DNA of 64,000 bases from Rosistilla carotiformis (lineage in GTDB: Bacteria; Planctomycetota; Planctomycetia; Pirellulales; Pirellulaceae), in contig NZ_CP036348.1 in NCBI RefSeq assembly GCF_007753095.1, positions 5,371,411 through 5,435,410 on the forward strand, given 5' to 3'. Each line of letters begins with the position of its first letter. Positions within the stretch are counted from its first letter, which is position 1. This document shows positions 36,486 to 50,154 of this stretch, one piece after another. Made by a program: the position numbers and the translations under genes. The notes under the pieces are model-generated. The model saw nothing but the letters and a program-made list of their open reading frames with translations. It was not told where the DNA came from and made no database searches.

Positions 36486-38125
36486 GCCTCCTTCGCCGGC
36501 GGCCGCATGCCGCTCGTCGCCAGTCCGGCAATGCATCCGATCACGACGATGCTTACCGTCCCCACAACGATCACCAAGAACTGGTGAAACGGGCTCTGCA
36601 ATTCGGCCAGCTCTTCCGGCCACAGACCGCTTGTCGACAGCACCATCCAAGCGATCACAAGCGAACCGCTACCGACCGCTGTGAGCGCGGCTCGGCTGTT
36701 CGCCCGCTGGCTGATCAAGCCCAGCAAGAACAGTCCCACGATCCCGCTTCCTAAAACGCTCGACAACGTCCACCAGACGTCCAGCGCACTTTCGGTCAAC
36801 CGGACCAACGCGATCGCCATCCCGGTCCCCAGCAGGCCCCAGACGACGGTCGCGACGTGCAGCACTCGCATCCGTTGCCGATCGGTCGCTTCGGGGCGAA
36901 CGAATCGCTGGTAGAAGTCGCTCATCACCAACGTCGCCGAAGAGTTCAACGACGTGGAGACCGTGCTCATCGCGGCGGCAAAGACCGCGGCGATCAACAG
37001 CCCCGAGAGCCCCTGTGGAAGGTGAGCCGAGATGAAGTGCGGGAAGACGCGGTCGCCCAAATCGCGCGGCGTCAGCGAAGCCGCTGTCGTGGATAGCTGT
37101 TCCTGATAGCTGGGCGAGTAGATTTCGACGTTGTCGGCCGACAGGGTGAACTCTGGATCGACGCCCTGCTGCATCAACCGCTGGCGAGCGACGATCTGCC
37201 GGACTTGGTCGAGGTCGTCGGGATAGCTGGAGTACCAGGCGAACAGCGACGTCCCGATGAAGAAGAACAACGCGCTGACCGGAACGTACAGTCCGGCGCT
37301 GATCCACAGACTGCGAGCCGCATCGCGATCGCTCTTCGCCGCGATGTAGCGTTGGATGTAGCTCTGATCGATACCGAAGTTCTTCAAGTTCTCGAACAGT
37401 CCAAACAGCAGCACGATCCAAATCGTTGGCTGCGAAACAGTCCAGATTTCGCTGCTGCCGAGCGAGAACTTTTCGGAATCGTTTGCGATTTGAAAGACCT
37501 GCCCAGGCCCTTCGGGCAAGCCGACCAAAATCACCGCCACGGCGATCAACGCTCCGGCCAACAGCACGATCGCCTGGATCGCATCGGCCCAGATCACCGC
37601 CACGATCCCGCCGATGAACGCGTAGACGGTCACGACGATTCCGGTGCAAACGATAATCCAACGGATATCCCAACCGAAAATCACCGCCATCGGCAGCGCC
37701 ATCAGATACATCACCACGCCGATCCGAGCGATCTGATACAGCAGATAGAACGCGCTGGCATAAACGCGTGCCCAGGCACCGAAGCGACGTTCTAACAGCG
37801 CGTACGCCGAGACCTCTCCGGTCGATCGGTACAACGGAACGAAGTACCGCACCGCAATCAGCGCGGCGAGCGGCAGGGCGAGCGAGAAGACAAACGGATT
37901 CCAGTTGTCGACAAAGGATTTGCCCGGCAACGCTAGATAGCTGATGCTGCTCAAGAAGGTCGCGAAGATCGACAGACCGCACAGCCAACCGGGAAGCGAA
38001 CGGCCGCCGGTGGTGAAGTTGTCCGATGAACGACTGTTTCCGGAGAAGTAGAGTCCGATGCCGATCACGCCGACAAAGTAGAGAATCAGCACCGACCAAT
38101 CGATGATCGTGAATTGCGCTTGCAT
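36482..38125 (-). CDS. Sodium:solute symporter (SSS family)
   Basis: The 547-residue protein has about 13 membrane segments and the SSS family pattern, including an early GGRSLPGWLCGLSIFATFLSSISYLALPG stretch that forms the sodium site region. This fold couples sodium entry to uptake of sugars, organic acids or similar solutes. Three bases separate it from the upstream GntR gene, so the two are an operon, with the regulator probably controlling uptake. The nearby divergent sugar isomerase suggests a carbohydrate substrate; this is inference from context. Confidence 0.9.
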   Translation of the reverse strand: MQAQFTIIDWSVLILYFVGVIGIGLYFSGNSRSSDNFTTGGRSLPGWLCGLSIFATFLSSISYLALPGKSFVDNWNPFVFSLALPLAALIAVRYFVPLYRSTGEVSAYALLERRFGAWARVYASAFYLLYQIARIGVVMYLMALPMAVIFGWDIRWIIVCTGIVVTVYAFIGGIVAVIWADAIQAIVLLAGALIAVAVILVGLPEGPGQVFQIANDSEKFSLGSSEIWTVSQPTIWIVLLFGLFENLKNFGIDQSYIQRYIAAKSDRDAARSLWISAGLYVPVSALFFFIGTSLFAWYSSYPDDLDQVRQIVARQRLMQQGVDPEFTLSADNVEIYSPSYQEQLSTTAASLTPRDLGDRVFPHFISAHLPQGLSGLLIAAVFAAAMSTVSTSLNSSATLVMSDFYQRFVRPEATDRQRMRVLHVATVVWGLLGTGMAIALVRLTESALDVWWTLSSVLGSGIVGLFLLGLISQRANSRAALTAVGSGSLVIAWMVLSTSGLWPEELAELQSPFHQFLVIVVGTVSIVVIGCIAGLATSGMRPPAKEA

Positions 38126-38128
38126 GGG

Positions 38129-38809
38129 TTAGCTTTCGTCGATTGCTTTGAGTGAGGCTTTGAGCCCGCGGCTGATATGCGTCGCTGAGGCAGAGCGTGA
38201 TTTCTTGACATCGCCCGCTTGGATCGCCGTCAGGATCTGGAGATGGTCGTCGCAGGTGCTGCGCATCGTGGCGACATCGTAGCGGTGGCGGCGGATTCCA
38301 AACACGCGCGTCAGCACATGCGAGCGGACCGCCGTTCGCGCGAGCGCTTGGTTGCCCGTCGCTTCGATGATCAACATGTGGAAGGCAAAGTCGGCTTTCT
38401 CAAACTGGGCGGTCATCCGTTTGTTGGCGAATTCGGAACTGGAATTTGCCAGTTGATCGGTCAACGCGAGCATCCGATCGACTTGTGCTTTAATCTGATT
38501 CAACTGCTTCGTCGCCGCCCGCTCCGCTGCCCGAGCTGCAGCGTACGGTTCGATCGCTTCGCGAACCTCATACAGTTCGATCAATTCATCGCGGTCGATC
38601 TTGCGGACGATCGCGCCGAGCTGAGGCACCAGATCGACAAGCCCTTCGTTGACCAATTGCCCAACCGCTTCGCGAACCGGTGTTGCGCTGATCCCTAATT
38701 CCTTGCCAATCGGTCCGTACAACAGCCGCGTTCCCGGTTCAAATTCGCCCGCCAGCAACTTGCTGCGGAGATGGCGATAGGCGCGGCCTGCGTTGGTTTC
38801 GACTGCCAT
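38129..38809 (-). CDS. GntR-family regulator with FCD effector domain
   Basis: The 226-residue protein has a winged HTH of the GntR family (about 8-70; LLAGEFEPGTRL, KELGISATPVREAVGQLVNEGLV) and a helical FCD domain (about 75-215) that usually binds small carboxylic acids or sugar acids, often through a metal. It is the first gene of a unit with the sodium:solute symporter 3 bases downstream. A perfect 12-bp palindrome upstream, at 38888-38899, fits the GT-N6-AC symmetry typical of FCD regulators and could be its operator, giving autoregulation. Confidence 0.92.
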   Translation of the reverse strand: MAVETNAGRAYRHLRSKLLAGEFEPGTRLLYGPIGKELGISATPVREAVGQLVNEGLVDLVPQLGAIVRKIDRDELIELYEVREAIEPYAAARAAERAATKQLNQIKAQVDRMLALTDQLANSSSEFANKRMTAQFEKADFAFHMLIIEATGNQALARTAVRSHVLTRVFGIRRHRYDVATMRSTCDDHLQILTAIQAGDVKKSRSASATHISRGLKASLKAIDES

Positions 38810-38887
38810 CGGTAGATTCTCTCGCGACAGAATTAGAGGATGAGTAGAAGACCGCTGCGAAGCTTTTGCGGAGTATCGCTTGCCGCA

Positions 38888-38899
38888 AGTCTATAGACT
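38888..38899. promoter_or_regulatory. Candidate GntR/FCD operator
   Basis: AGTCTATAGACT is a perfect 12-bp palindrome, 79 bases upstream of the GntR gene and 129 bases upstream of the divergent isomerase gene. Its GT-N6-AC symmetry is like that of FCD-type regulator sites. Its location suits control of both transcription units by the adjacent regulator. Confidence 0.6.
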
Positions 38900-39027
38900 A
38901 AGCGGAAGACTCTCACACAGCAAGCGTTGCTACACCGCTCATTTGTCGCGACGCTGCGATTCCCGTTGTGGTATCATATCGCAACCGATCTGCTTTGGGG
39001 GCCCCGAATTCTCGATCTCGATAGGCG

Positions 39028-40047
39028 ATGCCGATGCAACCCGAATCCTCTCTGAAACGACGCGATCTGTTGACCTACGCAGCTTTTGGCAGCGCCGCTT
39101 GGGCTGTCGCCAGTCAGGCCGATGGAGCCGGCTCGGTAGCGGTTCAGGGAGAATCGACCGATCCGCCGCGGCCTCGGTATGCGATGAAGAAGTCGATCAA
39201 TTTGTGGGCCTTCCCCTACCCCGACAAGATGTCGCTGCGGCAGTGCATGGAACTCGCCAAAGCTGCTGGCTTCGACGGCATCGAGCTGAATTACGATCTC
39301 GACAGCGAACTATCGCCCAAATCGGGGACCAAAGAATTCCATGCGATCCGCCGGATGGCCGACGAGATCGGGATTGAGATCAGCGGCGTCTGTTCGTTCC
39401 TGTTCTGGCCGTTTCCGCTGACCAGCAACGACCCTGCAGAGCGGGCCCGCGGGATGGAGCTGGCGGGCAAGATGACGCTAGCCGCTCACGATTTGGGAAC
39501 GGAAAATTTGTTAGTCGTTCCCGGAGCGGTCCACATGCCGTGGCGAGCCGATCACGATCCGACTCCTAACGATGTTTGCGATCGCCGGGCCCGCGAAGCG
39601 ATCGGGAAACTGTTGCCTCAAGCCGAGAAGCTGAACGTTTCGCTGAACATGGAAAACATCTTCTTCAACGGTTTTCTGATGTCGCCGATGGAGATGGCCG
39701 ACTTTGTCGACAGCTTCTCCAGCGAGCATGTGAAAGTCCACTTCGACACCGGCAACATCATGGAGTACCAGTTCCCCGAGCACTGGATTCCGATCCTGGG
39801 CAAACGGATCAAGAACGTTCACCTGAAAGAGTTCACCAAAAAGGGAAGCGACCATTCGTTGGAAGCCTTCCGCCCGCTGCTGGATGGGACCACGAACTGG
39901 CCCGCGGTGCTGGCCGCCTTCGACCAGATCGGCTACGACAGCTATCTCACGTTCGAATATTTCCATCCCTACCAACACTTCCCCGAAGCGTTGGTCTACC
40001 AGACGGCCGATTCGCTGGACCGGATGTTGGGGATCAAGCAGGGCTGA
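39028..40047 (+). CDS. Tat-exported sugar phosphate isomerase/epimerase-like TIM barrel protein
   Basis: The 339-residue protein begins with a twin-arginine signal (LKRRDLLTYAAFGSAAWAVAS). The rest (about 55-335) is an AP-endonuclease-2-type TIM barrel as in sugar isomerases and epimerases of the hexulose-6-phosphate isomerase class. Metal-site style segments include GFDGIELNYD, LNMENIFFNGF, VHFDTGNIMEY, NVHLKEF and YLTFEYF. An exported enzyme would act on free sugars rather than sugar phosphates, and many planctomycete members are exported like this. It is divergent from the GntR-symporter unit and probably shares its control. Confidence 0.87.
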   Translation: MPMQPESSLKRRDLLTYAAFGSAAWAVASQADGAGSVAVQGESTDPPRPRYAMKKSINLWAFPYPDKMSLRQCMELAKAAGFDGIELNYDLDSELSPKSGTKEFHAIRRMADEIGIEISGVCSFLFWPFPLTSNDPAERARGMELAGKMTLAAHDLGTENLLVVPGAVHMPWRADHDPTPNDVCDRRAREAIGKLLPQAEKLNVSLNMENIFFNGFLMSPMEMADFVDSFSSEHVKVHFDTGNIMEYQFPEHWIPILGKRIKNVHLKEFTKKGSDHSLEAFRPLLDGTTNWPAVLAAFDQIGYDSYLTFEYFHPYQHFPEALVYQTADSLDRMLGIKQG

Positions 40048-40053
40048 TTCGGC

Positions 40054-41550
40054 TCACGAGTTCGCCCAACCTTTGGAGCGTTCGACGGCCATCTGCCACT
40101 TGTGATATCGCGACTCGCGAATTTCGGGATCCATCGCGGGCGTGAACTCGCGATCCAAAGCCCAGTTCTCTTTGACGGCTTTCAGATTTTTCCAATAGCC
40201 GACGGCAAGTCCCGCCAGATACGCGGCTCCCAAAGCGGTCGTCTCGCTGACCTTCGGGCGTTGGACCGCCGTATCTAAGATGTCGGCTTGGAACTGCATC
40301 AACGCATCGTTGCAGCAAGCTCCGCCATCGACCTTCAGAATTTTCAGCTTAGTCCCCGCGTCCTGCTGCATCGCATCGAGCACATCGCGCGTTTGAAAGG
40401 CCATCGATTCGATCGACGCTCGAGCGATATGAGCCGCCGTGGTGCCGCGGGAGATTCCCAAGATCGCTCCACGGGCGTGCGGGTCCCAGTGCGGTGCTCC
40501 CAGCCCAACCAAGGCCGGCACAACGATCACGTCATCCGCATCGTCGACCTTCGACGCCAGCGATTCGACGTCGCGCGATTCCGCGATAATTCCCAGCCCA
40601 TCGCGCAACCACTGCACGATCGCTCCGGCGACAAAAACCGAACCCTCCAAGCAATAGGTCACCTTGCCATCGATTCCCCAGCCGATTGTGGTGAGCAATC
40701 GATTGTCGGAAAGCTTGGGCGTTTCACCGATATTCATCAGCATGAAGCACCCGGTGCCGTAGGTGTTCTTGGCGCTCCCCTCTTCGAAACAACCCTGCCC
40801 AAACGTCGCCGCCTGTTGGTCGCCGGCGACGCCCGCGATCGGGATCACGCCGCCGAGAAACTCCGGTTTCGTTTCGCCAAAGCTTCCGCTCGATGGGAGC
40901 ACTTCGGGCAACATCGCACGCGGAATGTCGAGCGCCGTCAGCAGTTCGTCGTCCCAGTCGAGATCGTGGATGTTGTACAGCAGCGTCCGGCTGGCGTTGC
41001 TGTAATCGGTCACATGTTTTCCGCCGGTCAACCGCCACAACAAAAACGAATCGACGGTACCAAACAGGACCTCGCCCCGTTGGGCTCGCGCTCTTAATCC
41101 GGGGTGACGATCGAGGATGTATTTTATTTTGGTCCCCGAAAAATAGGGATCGATCAAAAGTCCTGTCTTGTTGCGGAAGGTGTCCGCCATTCCGTCTCGC
41201 GTCAATTGATCGCACAGGTCGGCGGTGATTCGGGACTGCCAAACGATTGCGTTCTGAATCGGTTTGCCCGTCTCGCGGTCCCAGACGACAACCGTTTCGC
41301 GTTGGTTGGTGATCCCGATCGCAGCGATGTCGTCATGCGTCAGCTTCGCTTCCTCGATCACCTGCCGAGCGACTGCCAACTGGCTGCTCCAGATCTCTTC
41401 AGGATCGTGTTCGACGTGCCCTGGTTGCGGAAGGATCTGCCGGAATTCCTGCTGCGCCACCCCGCGAATCTGTCCCGAATGATCGAACAGGATCGCCCGA
41501 CTGGAGGTCGTCCCTTGATCCAACGCCAGGATGAATTTTGTCTTCTTCAA
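40054..41550 (-). CDS. glpK: Glycerol kinase
   Basis: The 498-residue protein matches glycerol kinase in length and motifs: the phosphate-1 loop [28 protein letters not shown], a late [13 protein letters not shown] and [18 protein letters not shown]. It phosphorylates glycerol to glycerol-3-phosphate with ATP. The ATG overlaps the stop of glpD by four bases, and glpD in turn overlaps the DUF255 gene, so these are translated from one mRNA. Together glpK and glpD feed glycerol into triose phosphate. Confidence 0.97.
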   Translation of the reverse strand: MKKTKFILALDQGTTSSRAILFDHSGQIRGVAQQEFRQILPQPGHVEHDPEEIWSSQLAVARQVIEEAKLTHDDIAAIGITNQRETVVVWDRETGKPIQNAIVWQSRITADLCDQLTRDGMADTFRNKTGLLIDPYFSGTKIKYILDRHPGLRARAQRGEVLFGTVDSFLLWRLTGGKHVTDYSNASRTLLYNIHDLDWDDELLTALDIPRAMLPEVLPSSGSFGETKPEFLGGVIPIAGVAGDQQAATFGQGCFEEGSAKNTYGTGCFMLMNIGETPKLSDNRLLTTIGWGIDGKVTYCLEGSVFVAGAIVQWLRDGLGIIAESRDVESLASKVDDADDVIVVPALVGLGAPHWDPHARGAILGISRGTTAAHIARASIESMAFQTRDVLDAMQQDAGTKLKILKVDGGACCNDALMQFQADILDTAVQRPKVSETTALGAAYLAGLAVGYWKNLKAVKENWALDREFTPAMDPEIRESRYHKWQMAVERSKGWANS

Positions 41551-43106
41551 CTCGCCACCTGCTTTCCAAACATCGTTAACAACCGCTGCTCACACTCCGC
41601 AACTTCCTGCCCCACGCTGTCGGCTTCCAGAATTCCAGCCGCCACCATCCGCGATGCCAGTTGGTCCAACGTGGCTCGCGACAGCCGTGGATGATACAGC
41701 AACATCAACCGACGCTCCACCAAATCGCCCAATCGGCGAACGTGTTCGTCGGCGATGATCGCATCGACCACGGCCAGCGGGATTTGGGTGCCGACAAGCA
41801 TTTCGCCATCGCCGCTGGCCGTCGTCGCTTCGCGGCAATCCTCATGACCGGGGAAAGGACGATCGCGGCCAAGATCCTTCGCCTCAAAACCGACTCGATC
41901 GGCCAGCCACTCGACCGTCTCTTCGGCCAGGCTGCGACAGGTGGTCAATTTCCCGCCGATGATCGACAGCATCGGCCACGGTTGGTCGGGATGGTCGTGT
42001 AGAATGTGGTTCCGCGTCACCGAAGCGGCCGACTTGCCGCTCTCGCGATACGGCAGCGGACGCACGCCACAGTAAAAGCATTCGATGTCTTGACGACTGA
42101 ACTTCGTTTGCGGAAACAACGAATTAACAACAGCGACCAGGTAATCGAGTTCCTCGTCGGAAGCTTTCGCTTTGGCAGGGTTTTCGTCGAAGAAGATGTC
42201 GGTCGTCCCGATCAAGCAGCAATCGCCGAACGGGAGCAAAAAGACGGGGCGGCCGTCGTCCGCTTCCGCATAAACACCGCCGCCAGCGAGCATCTGACGC
42301 AGCTGGGGATGGAACGTGATCAGATGGCTTCCCTTGGTCCCGCCCATCAATCGCTTCGAATCGACGTCGATCTTTTTCAACGCGCGATCGACATAAGATC
42401 CCGTCGCGTTCACGACAGCTCGTGGGCGCAGCGTCCGCGTCTCTGCGGGTGGATACGCCAGTTGAGGCTCCAGTCGCAGCGTCGCGTCATCGCGATGCGT
42501 CGTGTGGTAGGTCAGCAGTTCGAACGTGACGCCATGCTGTTTCGCAAGCGCTTCGCAATCGGCGATCATGCCGACGACAAACCGTTCGGGAAAACGAATC
42601 TGAGCGTCGTAGTAGGAGCTGAGCCAACCGTAACGCTTCGGATCGACAGGGGGCACGTCGGGAGCTGACACTTTGCGGCGGCAATGTTTGGGCAACGTGC
42701 TGGCTCGCGCGAACAGATCGTACATCGTCAATCCGACCCCGACCAACCAAGCGCCACGCGGTTTGGGAGTGGAGCGTTTGGCCGGTATCCCAAGGAAGTT
42801 CCGCGTCGCCGCGACCGCTCCGCCCAACCGCGACTGGCTGGGAATGAACAGCTCCAACGGTTTGACGAACTGCGGCGCCAGCTTCAGCAACCGCGAGCGT
42901 TCGTCCAACGATTCGCGGACCAAACTCACCTCGGCGTATTCCAAATATCGCAGCCCGCCGTGGATCAGGCGACTGGAATAGGCGGTCGCCCCCGAAGCGA
43001 TGTCGGCCGAATCGACCAGCACGACCGATTGGCCATTGATCAACAGTTGCCGCGCGATCGCGACGCCGTTGATGCCGCCGCCGAGGATCAGGATCGGATC
43101 ATTCAT
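41547..43106 (-). CDS. glpD: Glycerol-3-phosphate dehydrogenase (FAD-dependent)
   Basis: The 519-residue protein has the FAD-binding start [26 protein letters not shown], followed by [16 protein letters not shown], typical of the GlpD/GlpA family. It oxidises glycerol-3-phosphate to dihydroxyacetone phosphate and passes electrons to quinone, which links it to the menaquinone-based respiratory chain encoded elsewhere in the window. The C-terminal helical domain is present. It overlaps glpK downstream and the DUF255 gene upstream by four bases each. No signal peptide; expected at the inner face of the membrane. Confidence 0.95.
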   Translation of the reverse strand: MNDPILILGGGINGVAIARQLLINGQSVVLVDSADIASGATAYSSRLIHGGLRYLEYAEVSLVRESLDERSRLLKLAPQFVKPLELFIPSQSRLGGAVAATRNFLGIPAKRSTPKPRGAWLVGVGLTMYDLFARASTLPKHCRRKVSAPDVPPVDPKRYGWLSSYYDAQIRFPERFVVGMIADCEALAKQHGVTFELLTYHTTHRDDATLRLEPQLAYPPAETRTLRPRAVVNATGSYVDRALKKIDVDSKRLMGGTKGSHLITFHPQLRQMLAGGGVYAEADDGRPVFLLPFGDCCLIGTTDIFFDENPAKAKASDEELDYLVAVVNSLFPQTKFSRQDIECFYCGVRPLPYRESGKSAASVTRNHILHDHPDQPWPMLSIIGGKLTTCRSLAEETVEWLADRVGFEAKDLGRDRPFPGHEDCREATTASGDGEMLVGTQIPLAVVDAIIADEHVRRLGDLVERRLMLLYHPRLSRATLDQLASRMVAAGILEADSVGQEVAECEQRLLTMFGKQVAS

Positions 43107-45094
43107 GGTTTGGTTTCAGCAAGGATCTTGGCCATCGAGACCGCCGCGCGCGGGGCCGAGGTGGGAGAGCGTTTCAGCAGCCCAGCGACGTTTGCAATCG
43201 TTCGCTGAGCGTAGTCGTGGTACGATGTCGGCGCTTCGATGTGCTCGCCCAAATACAACAGGTTCTCGGCGGAGACCGTATTTCCCGATGGGATCGCACT
43301 ATCGACGGGATCTTTCGCCCGCGCGATCAGCGATTGGTGATCTTGCGAGGTGAAAAAGAATCCGTCCCGTTGTTCATCCCAGAACTGGGCGATCTGAATG
43401 TCGGTCAGCGTTCGGGCGGCGTCGAGCCACTGCGGTTCGCCGGTCGCTTGGTGGATCGCGATCAATCCGTCGACGAAAAATGCGTAATCATCGACGTAGC
43501 CATTCAGCTTGGCCTGGCCCGCCGAATAGGTTCGGAAGAGCGTGCCGTCGGGTTGCCGCAACGATTTCAAAACAAACGTGGCCGCTCGTTTGGCGACCTC
43601 TACATATTCGGGCTGCTCCAGCAGACGACCGGCATCGGCGTAGCCACGGATCATCAAACCGTTCCACGACGTCAAGATCTTGGTGTCGGTGATCGGAGCG
43701 GTTCGTTTTCCGCGAGCCGCCAGCATCGTGGATCGCAGCGGCGCAAGCGTCTCTCGCAACGCGGCGGCATCGGTCTTCAAAGGCTCCGCAATCGTAGCCA
43801 ATGGTTCGTCAGTCTGTGGGACAAAATATTCGCCTTCAAAATTTGGTTCGCCATCCAGATGATAGGTCGCGGCAAAACGGGCGTAGTTTGGATCGGCAGC
43901 AAACGCTTTCAGATCGTCTTTCGTCCAACGATAGAACGCTCCCTCCTCCCCTTCGCTGTCGGCATCGATCGCCGAATAGAAGCCACCTTCGGGCGACAGC
44001 ATCTCGCGAGACGACCAGGCCAGCAGGTCCTCGACAATCCAGCGGTATTCGGGATTTCCAGTCAATGTAAACGCCCGAGCGTAGACGCTGGCCAGTTGAC
44101 CGTTGTCGTAGAGCATCTTTTCAAAGTGTGGGATCTGCCAGAATCGATCGACGCTGTAGCGATGGAAACCGCCCCCCAGATGATCCTGGATCCCGCCGGC
44201 AGCCATCTTGTCGAGCGTGCGGGTGAGCATCGCAAGGGCTTGATCGCGGACCGGTTCATCGAGCGATTCATCGGTTGCCCGATGCAGCAGATAGAAGAGG
44301 TTTGCCGGCTCGGGGAACTTTGGACGATTCGGTTGGTTCTCGACAAACCCAAAGCCGCCGTGTTCGGCATCATATTCTTCGGCCAGTCGCTGCCCGACGC
44401 GTGCGACCAGACCTAAAGAAGGTTCTGCCGCGGGAAGAACCGATGCCAGGTCCATCTGCTTCTGCAGCGCATCGGTCATCTGGTCGCCGCTGGCAAGGAT
44501 CTGATCGTGGTCGCGTTCCCAGGCGGTCTGGATCGCTTGAATCAGAGAGAGAAAGCCGGGGGCTCCTTCGCGGTCACCATCGCGAGCGGGGAAGTAGCTG
44601 CCGCCGTAAAACGGTTTTGCGTCGGTCGTCATAAAGACCGACATCGGCCAGCCGCCGCGCTGCGTTAACAGTTGGACCGCTTGCATGTAGATCGCATCGA
44701 CGTCGGGGCGTTCCTCGCGATCGACCTTGATGCAAACGAAGTGCTCGTTCAGGTATTTCGCTATCTCCACGTCCTCGAACGATTCGCGTTCCATCACGTG
44801 GCACCAGTGACAGCTGCTGTACCCGACCGACAGAAAGATCGGCTTGTTCTCCGCCTTGGCCTTGGCAAACGCTTCGTCGCCCCACGGATACCAGTCGACC
44901 GGATTGCGAGCGTGCTGCAACAGATAGGGACTGGTTTCGGCAGCTAATCGATTGGGCGGATGCTGCTTGCCCGGCGGCTCATCGGCCCCGGCCGGTCGTC
45001 CCGAAAGGACGACTGCGGAGAGCACCGCGATGCAAACCATCGCGGCAGGGAAGGGGCGAAAGACAACCGATCGGGAGGTAGGTGCGTGCGACAT
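43103..45094 (-). CDS. DUF255 thioredoxin-fold protein (YyaL/SSP411-like)
   Basis: The predicted protein has 663 residues from the ATG at 45094. An upstream start at 45184 would overlap topA by 41 bases and precede the signal sequence oddly. Here a hydrophobic N-terminal signal ([21 protein letters not shown] region) is followed by the DUF255 signature [24 protein letters not shown]. Next come a thioredoxin-like site [11 protein letters not shown] and an (alpha/alpha) barrel resembling glycosidase six-hairpin folds. The family role is not settled. Its four-base overlap with glpD places it at the head of the glycerol operon, although the link to glycerol is unclear. Confidence 0.9.
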   Translation of the reverse strand: MSHAPTSRSVVFRPFPAAMVCIAVLSAVVLSGRPAGADEPPGKQHPPNRLAAETSPYLLQHARNPVDWYPWGDEAFAKAKAENKPIFLSVGYSSCHWCHVMERESFEDVEIAKYLNEHFVCIKVDREERPDVDAIYMQAVQLLTQRGGWPMSVFMTTDAKPFYGGSYFPARDGDREGAPGFLSLIQAIQTAWERDHDQILASGDQMTDALQKQMDLASVLPAAEPSLGLVARVGQRLAEEYDAEHGGFGFVENQPNRPKFPEPANLFYLLHRATDESLDEPVRDQALAMLTRTLDKMAAGGIQDHLGGGFHRYSVDRFWQIPHFEKMLYDNGQLASVYARAFTLTGNPEYRWIVEDLLAWSSREMLSPEGGFYSAIDADSEGEEGAFYRWTKDDLKAFAADPNYARFAATYHLDGEPNFEGEYFVPQTDEPLATIAEPLKTDAAALRETLAPLRSTMLAARGKRTAPITDTKILTSWNGLMIRGYADAGRLLEQPEYVEVAKRAATFVLKSLRQPDGTLFRTYSAGQAKLNGYVDDYAFFVDGLIAIHQATGEPQWLDAARTLTDIQIAQFWDEQRDGFFFTSQDHQSLIARAKDPVDSAIPSGNTVSAENLLYLGEHIEAPTSYHDYAQRTIANVAGLLKRSPTSAPRAAVSMAKILAETKP

Positions 45095-45143
45095 GCCCTC
45101 ATCGTACCACAACCGATCGGTGCGTGAGCTTGCGGCGATTCGC

Positions 45144-47885
<2,742 letters not shown>

Positions 47886-48186
47886 GCGGTTTCGTCACAT
47901 CTCGACGGGGGCGGAGTTTACGAACGGTCTACGTTATATATGACCCAACCTAAGCGACAGGCAGCAATAATGTCTGCGATCGGAAGATTGATGGCATAAG
48001 ACCCTCGGCAAAATCCTTAATATGCCAACCTTGTGCTTGTCAAGTACGCCGACAGTTTCTTTATAGGAACTCTTGACCGCCGATTGTTTGCCCAGAACTC
48101 GCATTCCCCCTGAATAGGCAGCTGGCGGAATTCGGCACCACCTTCGGCGAGTGGATAGCCGCCGCCGGCACGCGGCAGACGGGGAT
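47886..48186. other. Intergenic region upstream of topA
   Basis: These 301 bases lie between topA and the DCC-family gene, both on the minus strand, and should carry the topA promoter. A TATATA-like stretch near 47935 is the only promoter-like feature. I see no RNA gene or repeat. A frame at 48017-48328 on the minus strand has no ribosome site or motif. Confidence 0.45.
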
Positions 48187-48615
48187 CTAGGAATTCAGAT
48201 GGATCTTGCAGCCGCCCGAGTCGCAGTTTTTTCCTGCCAGGCGATAGCGACGCTTGGCGACTTGCTTGTACATCCATCGCCACAGCCCCGCCGATCCGGG
48301 CAGGTGCAGGACGGGCATGATCGGCCAAAGTAAAGCGAGTTGGCGACTGAGGTAACGAACGGCGTCGCTGCCCCCATGCCTGTTACCCTCGCCATCGACG
48401 ACAAACATCTCCTGCATCAGGTCGTCATGCGACAGATCGGGGTAGCGCTCGGCGACTCGTTCGTCGTGCAGCGAGATGAACGCTAGTCGGTTTCGCCGAT
48501 CCAACCAGTTCAATCGCTCCACCCCACCGCGGCAAAAATTGCACTGGCCATCGAAGATGACCACATCGGCATCGGGTCGCGAATCGGGATCGGCGAGATC
48601 GGGCGACTTAAACAC
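48187..48615 (-). CDS. DCC-family (DUF393) thiol-disulfide oxidoreductase
   Basis: The 142-residue protein is full length for the DUF393/DCC family. The N-terminal motif FDGQCNFCRGGV has the C-x2-C pair (C25, C28) in the DGxCxxC context that defines the family. WxxRRNRLAFISL and the later LSRQLALLWPIMPVLHLPG are also typical. These small proteins have a thioredoxin-like fold and are thought to shuttle disulfides, but their partners are mostly unknown. It is transcribed alone, with a divergent ubiE gene on the other side. Confidence 0.9.
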   Translation of the reverse strand: MFKSPDLADPDSRPDADVVIFDGQCNFCRGGVERLNWLDRRNRLAFISLHDERVAERYPDLSHDDLMQEMFVVDGEGNRHGGSDAVRYLSRQLALLWPIMPVLHLPGSAGLWRWMYKQVAKRRYRLAGKNCDSGGCKIHLNS

Positions 48616-48781
48616 GGGAAAAGCTCAGTAAAAACGAGGGCGTGACAGCAGACAAACCGCAATTTTGCGGCCGCTTGTAACATACCATACGCCGGTTATT
48701 CACAGCCCGGTTGTGCAGGGGGCTCCCTTGCGGTCATAAAGGTACGAGATTCTTGCCTTTATTTTATGTGAAACAACTCTG

Positions 48782-49516
48782 ATGGCGACTGTGGACGCAA
48801 CCAACACGAAGGAATTGGACAAATCGAACGCGCGGGTGCGGGAGATGTTTCGCCAGATTGCGCCTCGCTACGATCTGATGAACCATCTGCTGTCGTTGAA
48901 CATCGACAAGCGTTGGCGCAACCAGACCGTCAGCCGGCTGCGGATCGAAGGGAACGCCCCGATTTTGGATGTCTGCACCGGAACGGGAGACCTGGCGCTG
49001 GCGATCAGCCGCCGCGCTGGAGCGGAGACGCCCGTCGTCGGTTCCGATTTTTGTCACGCGATGCTCGCCATCGGCGATCAGAAACGCAAGCAGCAGCCCG
49101 AGGCAAACGTCAATTTCCTGGAAGCCGACGCGCAACATCTCCCCTTCGACGACAACCAATTCCAAGTCGTCACCGTTGCCTTTGGATTGCGGAATGTCGC
49201 CGATACCGATCGCGGTCTGCAGGAGATGGTTCGCGTTTGCCGTCCGGGTGGACAAGTTGTTGTGCTGGAATTCTCTCAGCCGACCGCGCCGGGACTGAAA
49301 CAGGCGTATCAGTTTTATTTCAAACATGCCCTGCCGCGGATCGGCCAAATGCTGGCTCGCAACGACAAGAGTGCCTACCAGTATCTGCCCGAATCGGTCG
49401 GCAGCTTTCCCTGTGGCCAAGCGTTGGCTGATCGGATGCAGCAAAACGGGCTGCACGATGTGAAGTTCACTCCGCTGACGTTTGGCGTTGCCACGATCTA
49501 CGAGGGGATCAAATGA
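48782..49516 (+). CDS. ubiE: Demethylmenaquinone methyltransferase (UbiE/MenG)
   Basis: The 244-residue class I methyltransferase carries the UbiE/MenG signatures: [25 protein letters not shown], the SAM-binding loop [15 protein letters not shown] and [26 protein letters not shown]. It methylates demethylmenaquinone to menaquinone using S-adenosylmethionine. It begins a run of three overlapping genes (ubiE, ubiX, mqnP) that lead to mqnE, so here the substrate is very likely demethylmenaquinone rather than a ubiquinone precursor. The stop overlaps ubiX by four bases. Confidence 0.95.
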   Translation: MATVDATNTKELDKSNARVREMFRQIAPRYDLMNHLLSLNIDKRWRNQTVSRLRIEGNAPILDVCTGTGDLALAISRRAGAETPVVGSDFCHAMLAIGDQKRKQQPEANVNFLEADAQHLPFDDNQFQVVTVAFGLRNVADTDRGLQEMVRVCRPGGQVVVLEFSQPTAPGLKQAYQFYFKHALPRIGQMLARNDKSAYQYLPESVGSFPCGQALADRMQQNGLHDVKFTPLTFGVATIYEGIK

Positions 49517-50154
49517 CGCGTCCCTTGGTGGTTGCGATCACCGGTGGCAGCGGAGCGGTCTACGCGGTTCGGTTGCTGCAAGTTTTGCTGGCCGGCGGAC
49601 GCGAGGTCTTTCTGATGCTCAGCCGCAGCGGCGCCGACGTGATCCGGCAGGAATTGAAGCTGGAACTAAACCTTTCCGTTGCCGGCTTTGATGCCGAGCC
49701 GTTGGTGACGTATCGGTCGCCGTGGAGTGAATCGGTTCCCGAGTTGCCCGACGACTGGCGCGAGCGATTGACGTACGCAGCGATCGACGATTACTTCTCG
49801 CCGATCGCCAGCGGATCGTTCCTGACCGACGGGATGGTCGTCTGTCCTTGCAGCGGCAGCACGTTGAGCAGCATCGCGCGGGCGGCGAGCAGCAATCTGG
49901 TCCATCGGGCGGCCGAGGTGCATTTGAAGGAACGCCGATCGTTGGTCTTGGTGACGCGAGAGACTCCGCTGTCGGTGATCGCACTGGAGAACATGACGCT
50001 GGCCGCGAAAGCGGGTGCGACGCTGTTGCCCGCCATGCCGGGCTGGTACCACGGCGTGCGTGGCCTGGACGATCTGGTCGACTTTGTCGTCGCCCGGATC
50101 CTGGACCAATTGGGAATCGAAAACCACTTGATGCAACGTTGGGGTGAAGCATGA
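49513..50154 (+). CDS. ubiX: Flavin prenyltransferase UbiX-like
   Basis: The 213-residue protein matches UbiX, which attaches a dimethylallyl group to FMN to make the cofactor of UbiD-type decarboxylases. Motifs include [66 protein letters not shown] and [28 protein letters not shown]. In futalosine-type menaquinone synthesis, UbiX and UbiD-like proteins help decarboxylate the naphthoate intermediate. No ubiD is visible in the window. It overlaps both neighbours by four bases, supporting co-translation. Confidence 0.95.
   Translation: MTRPLVVAITGGSGAVYAVRLLQVLLAGGREVFLMLSRSGADVIRQELKLELNLSVAGFDAEPLVTYRSPWSESVPELPDDWRERLTYAAIDDYFSPIASGSFLTDGMVVCPCSGSTLSSIARAASSNLVHRAAEVHLKERRSLVLVTRETPLSVIALENMTLAAKAGATLLPAMPGWYHGVRGLDDLVDFVVARILDQLGIENHLMQRWGEA

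Noticed and set aside
47886-48186. Region upstream of topA checked for a tRNA gene
   Set aside because: No cloverleaf arms or TTCGA-type T-loop pattern could be found.
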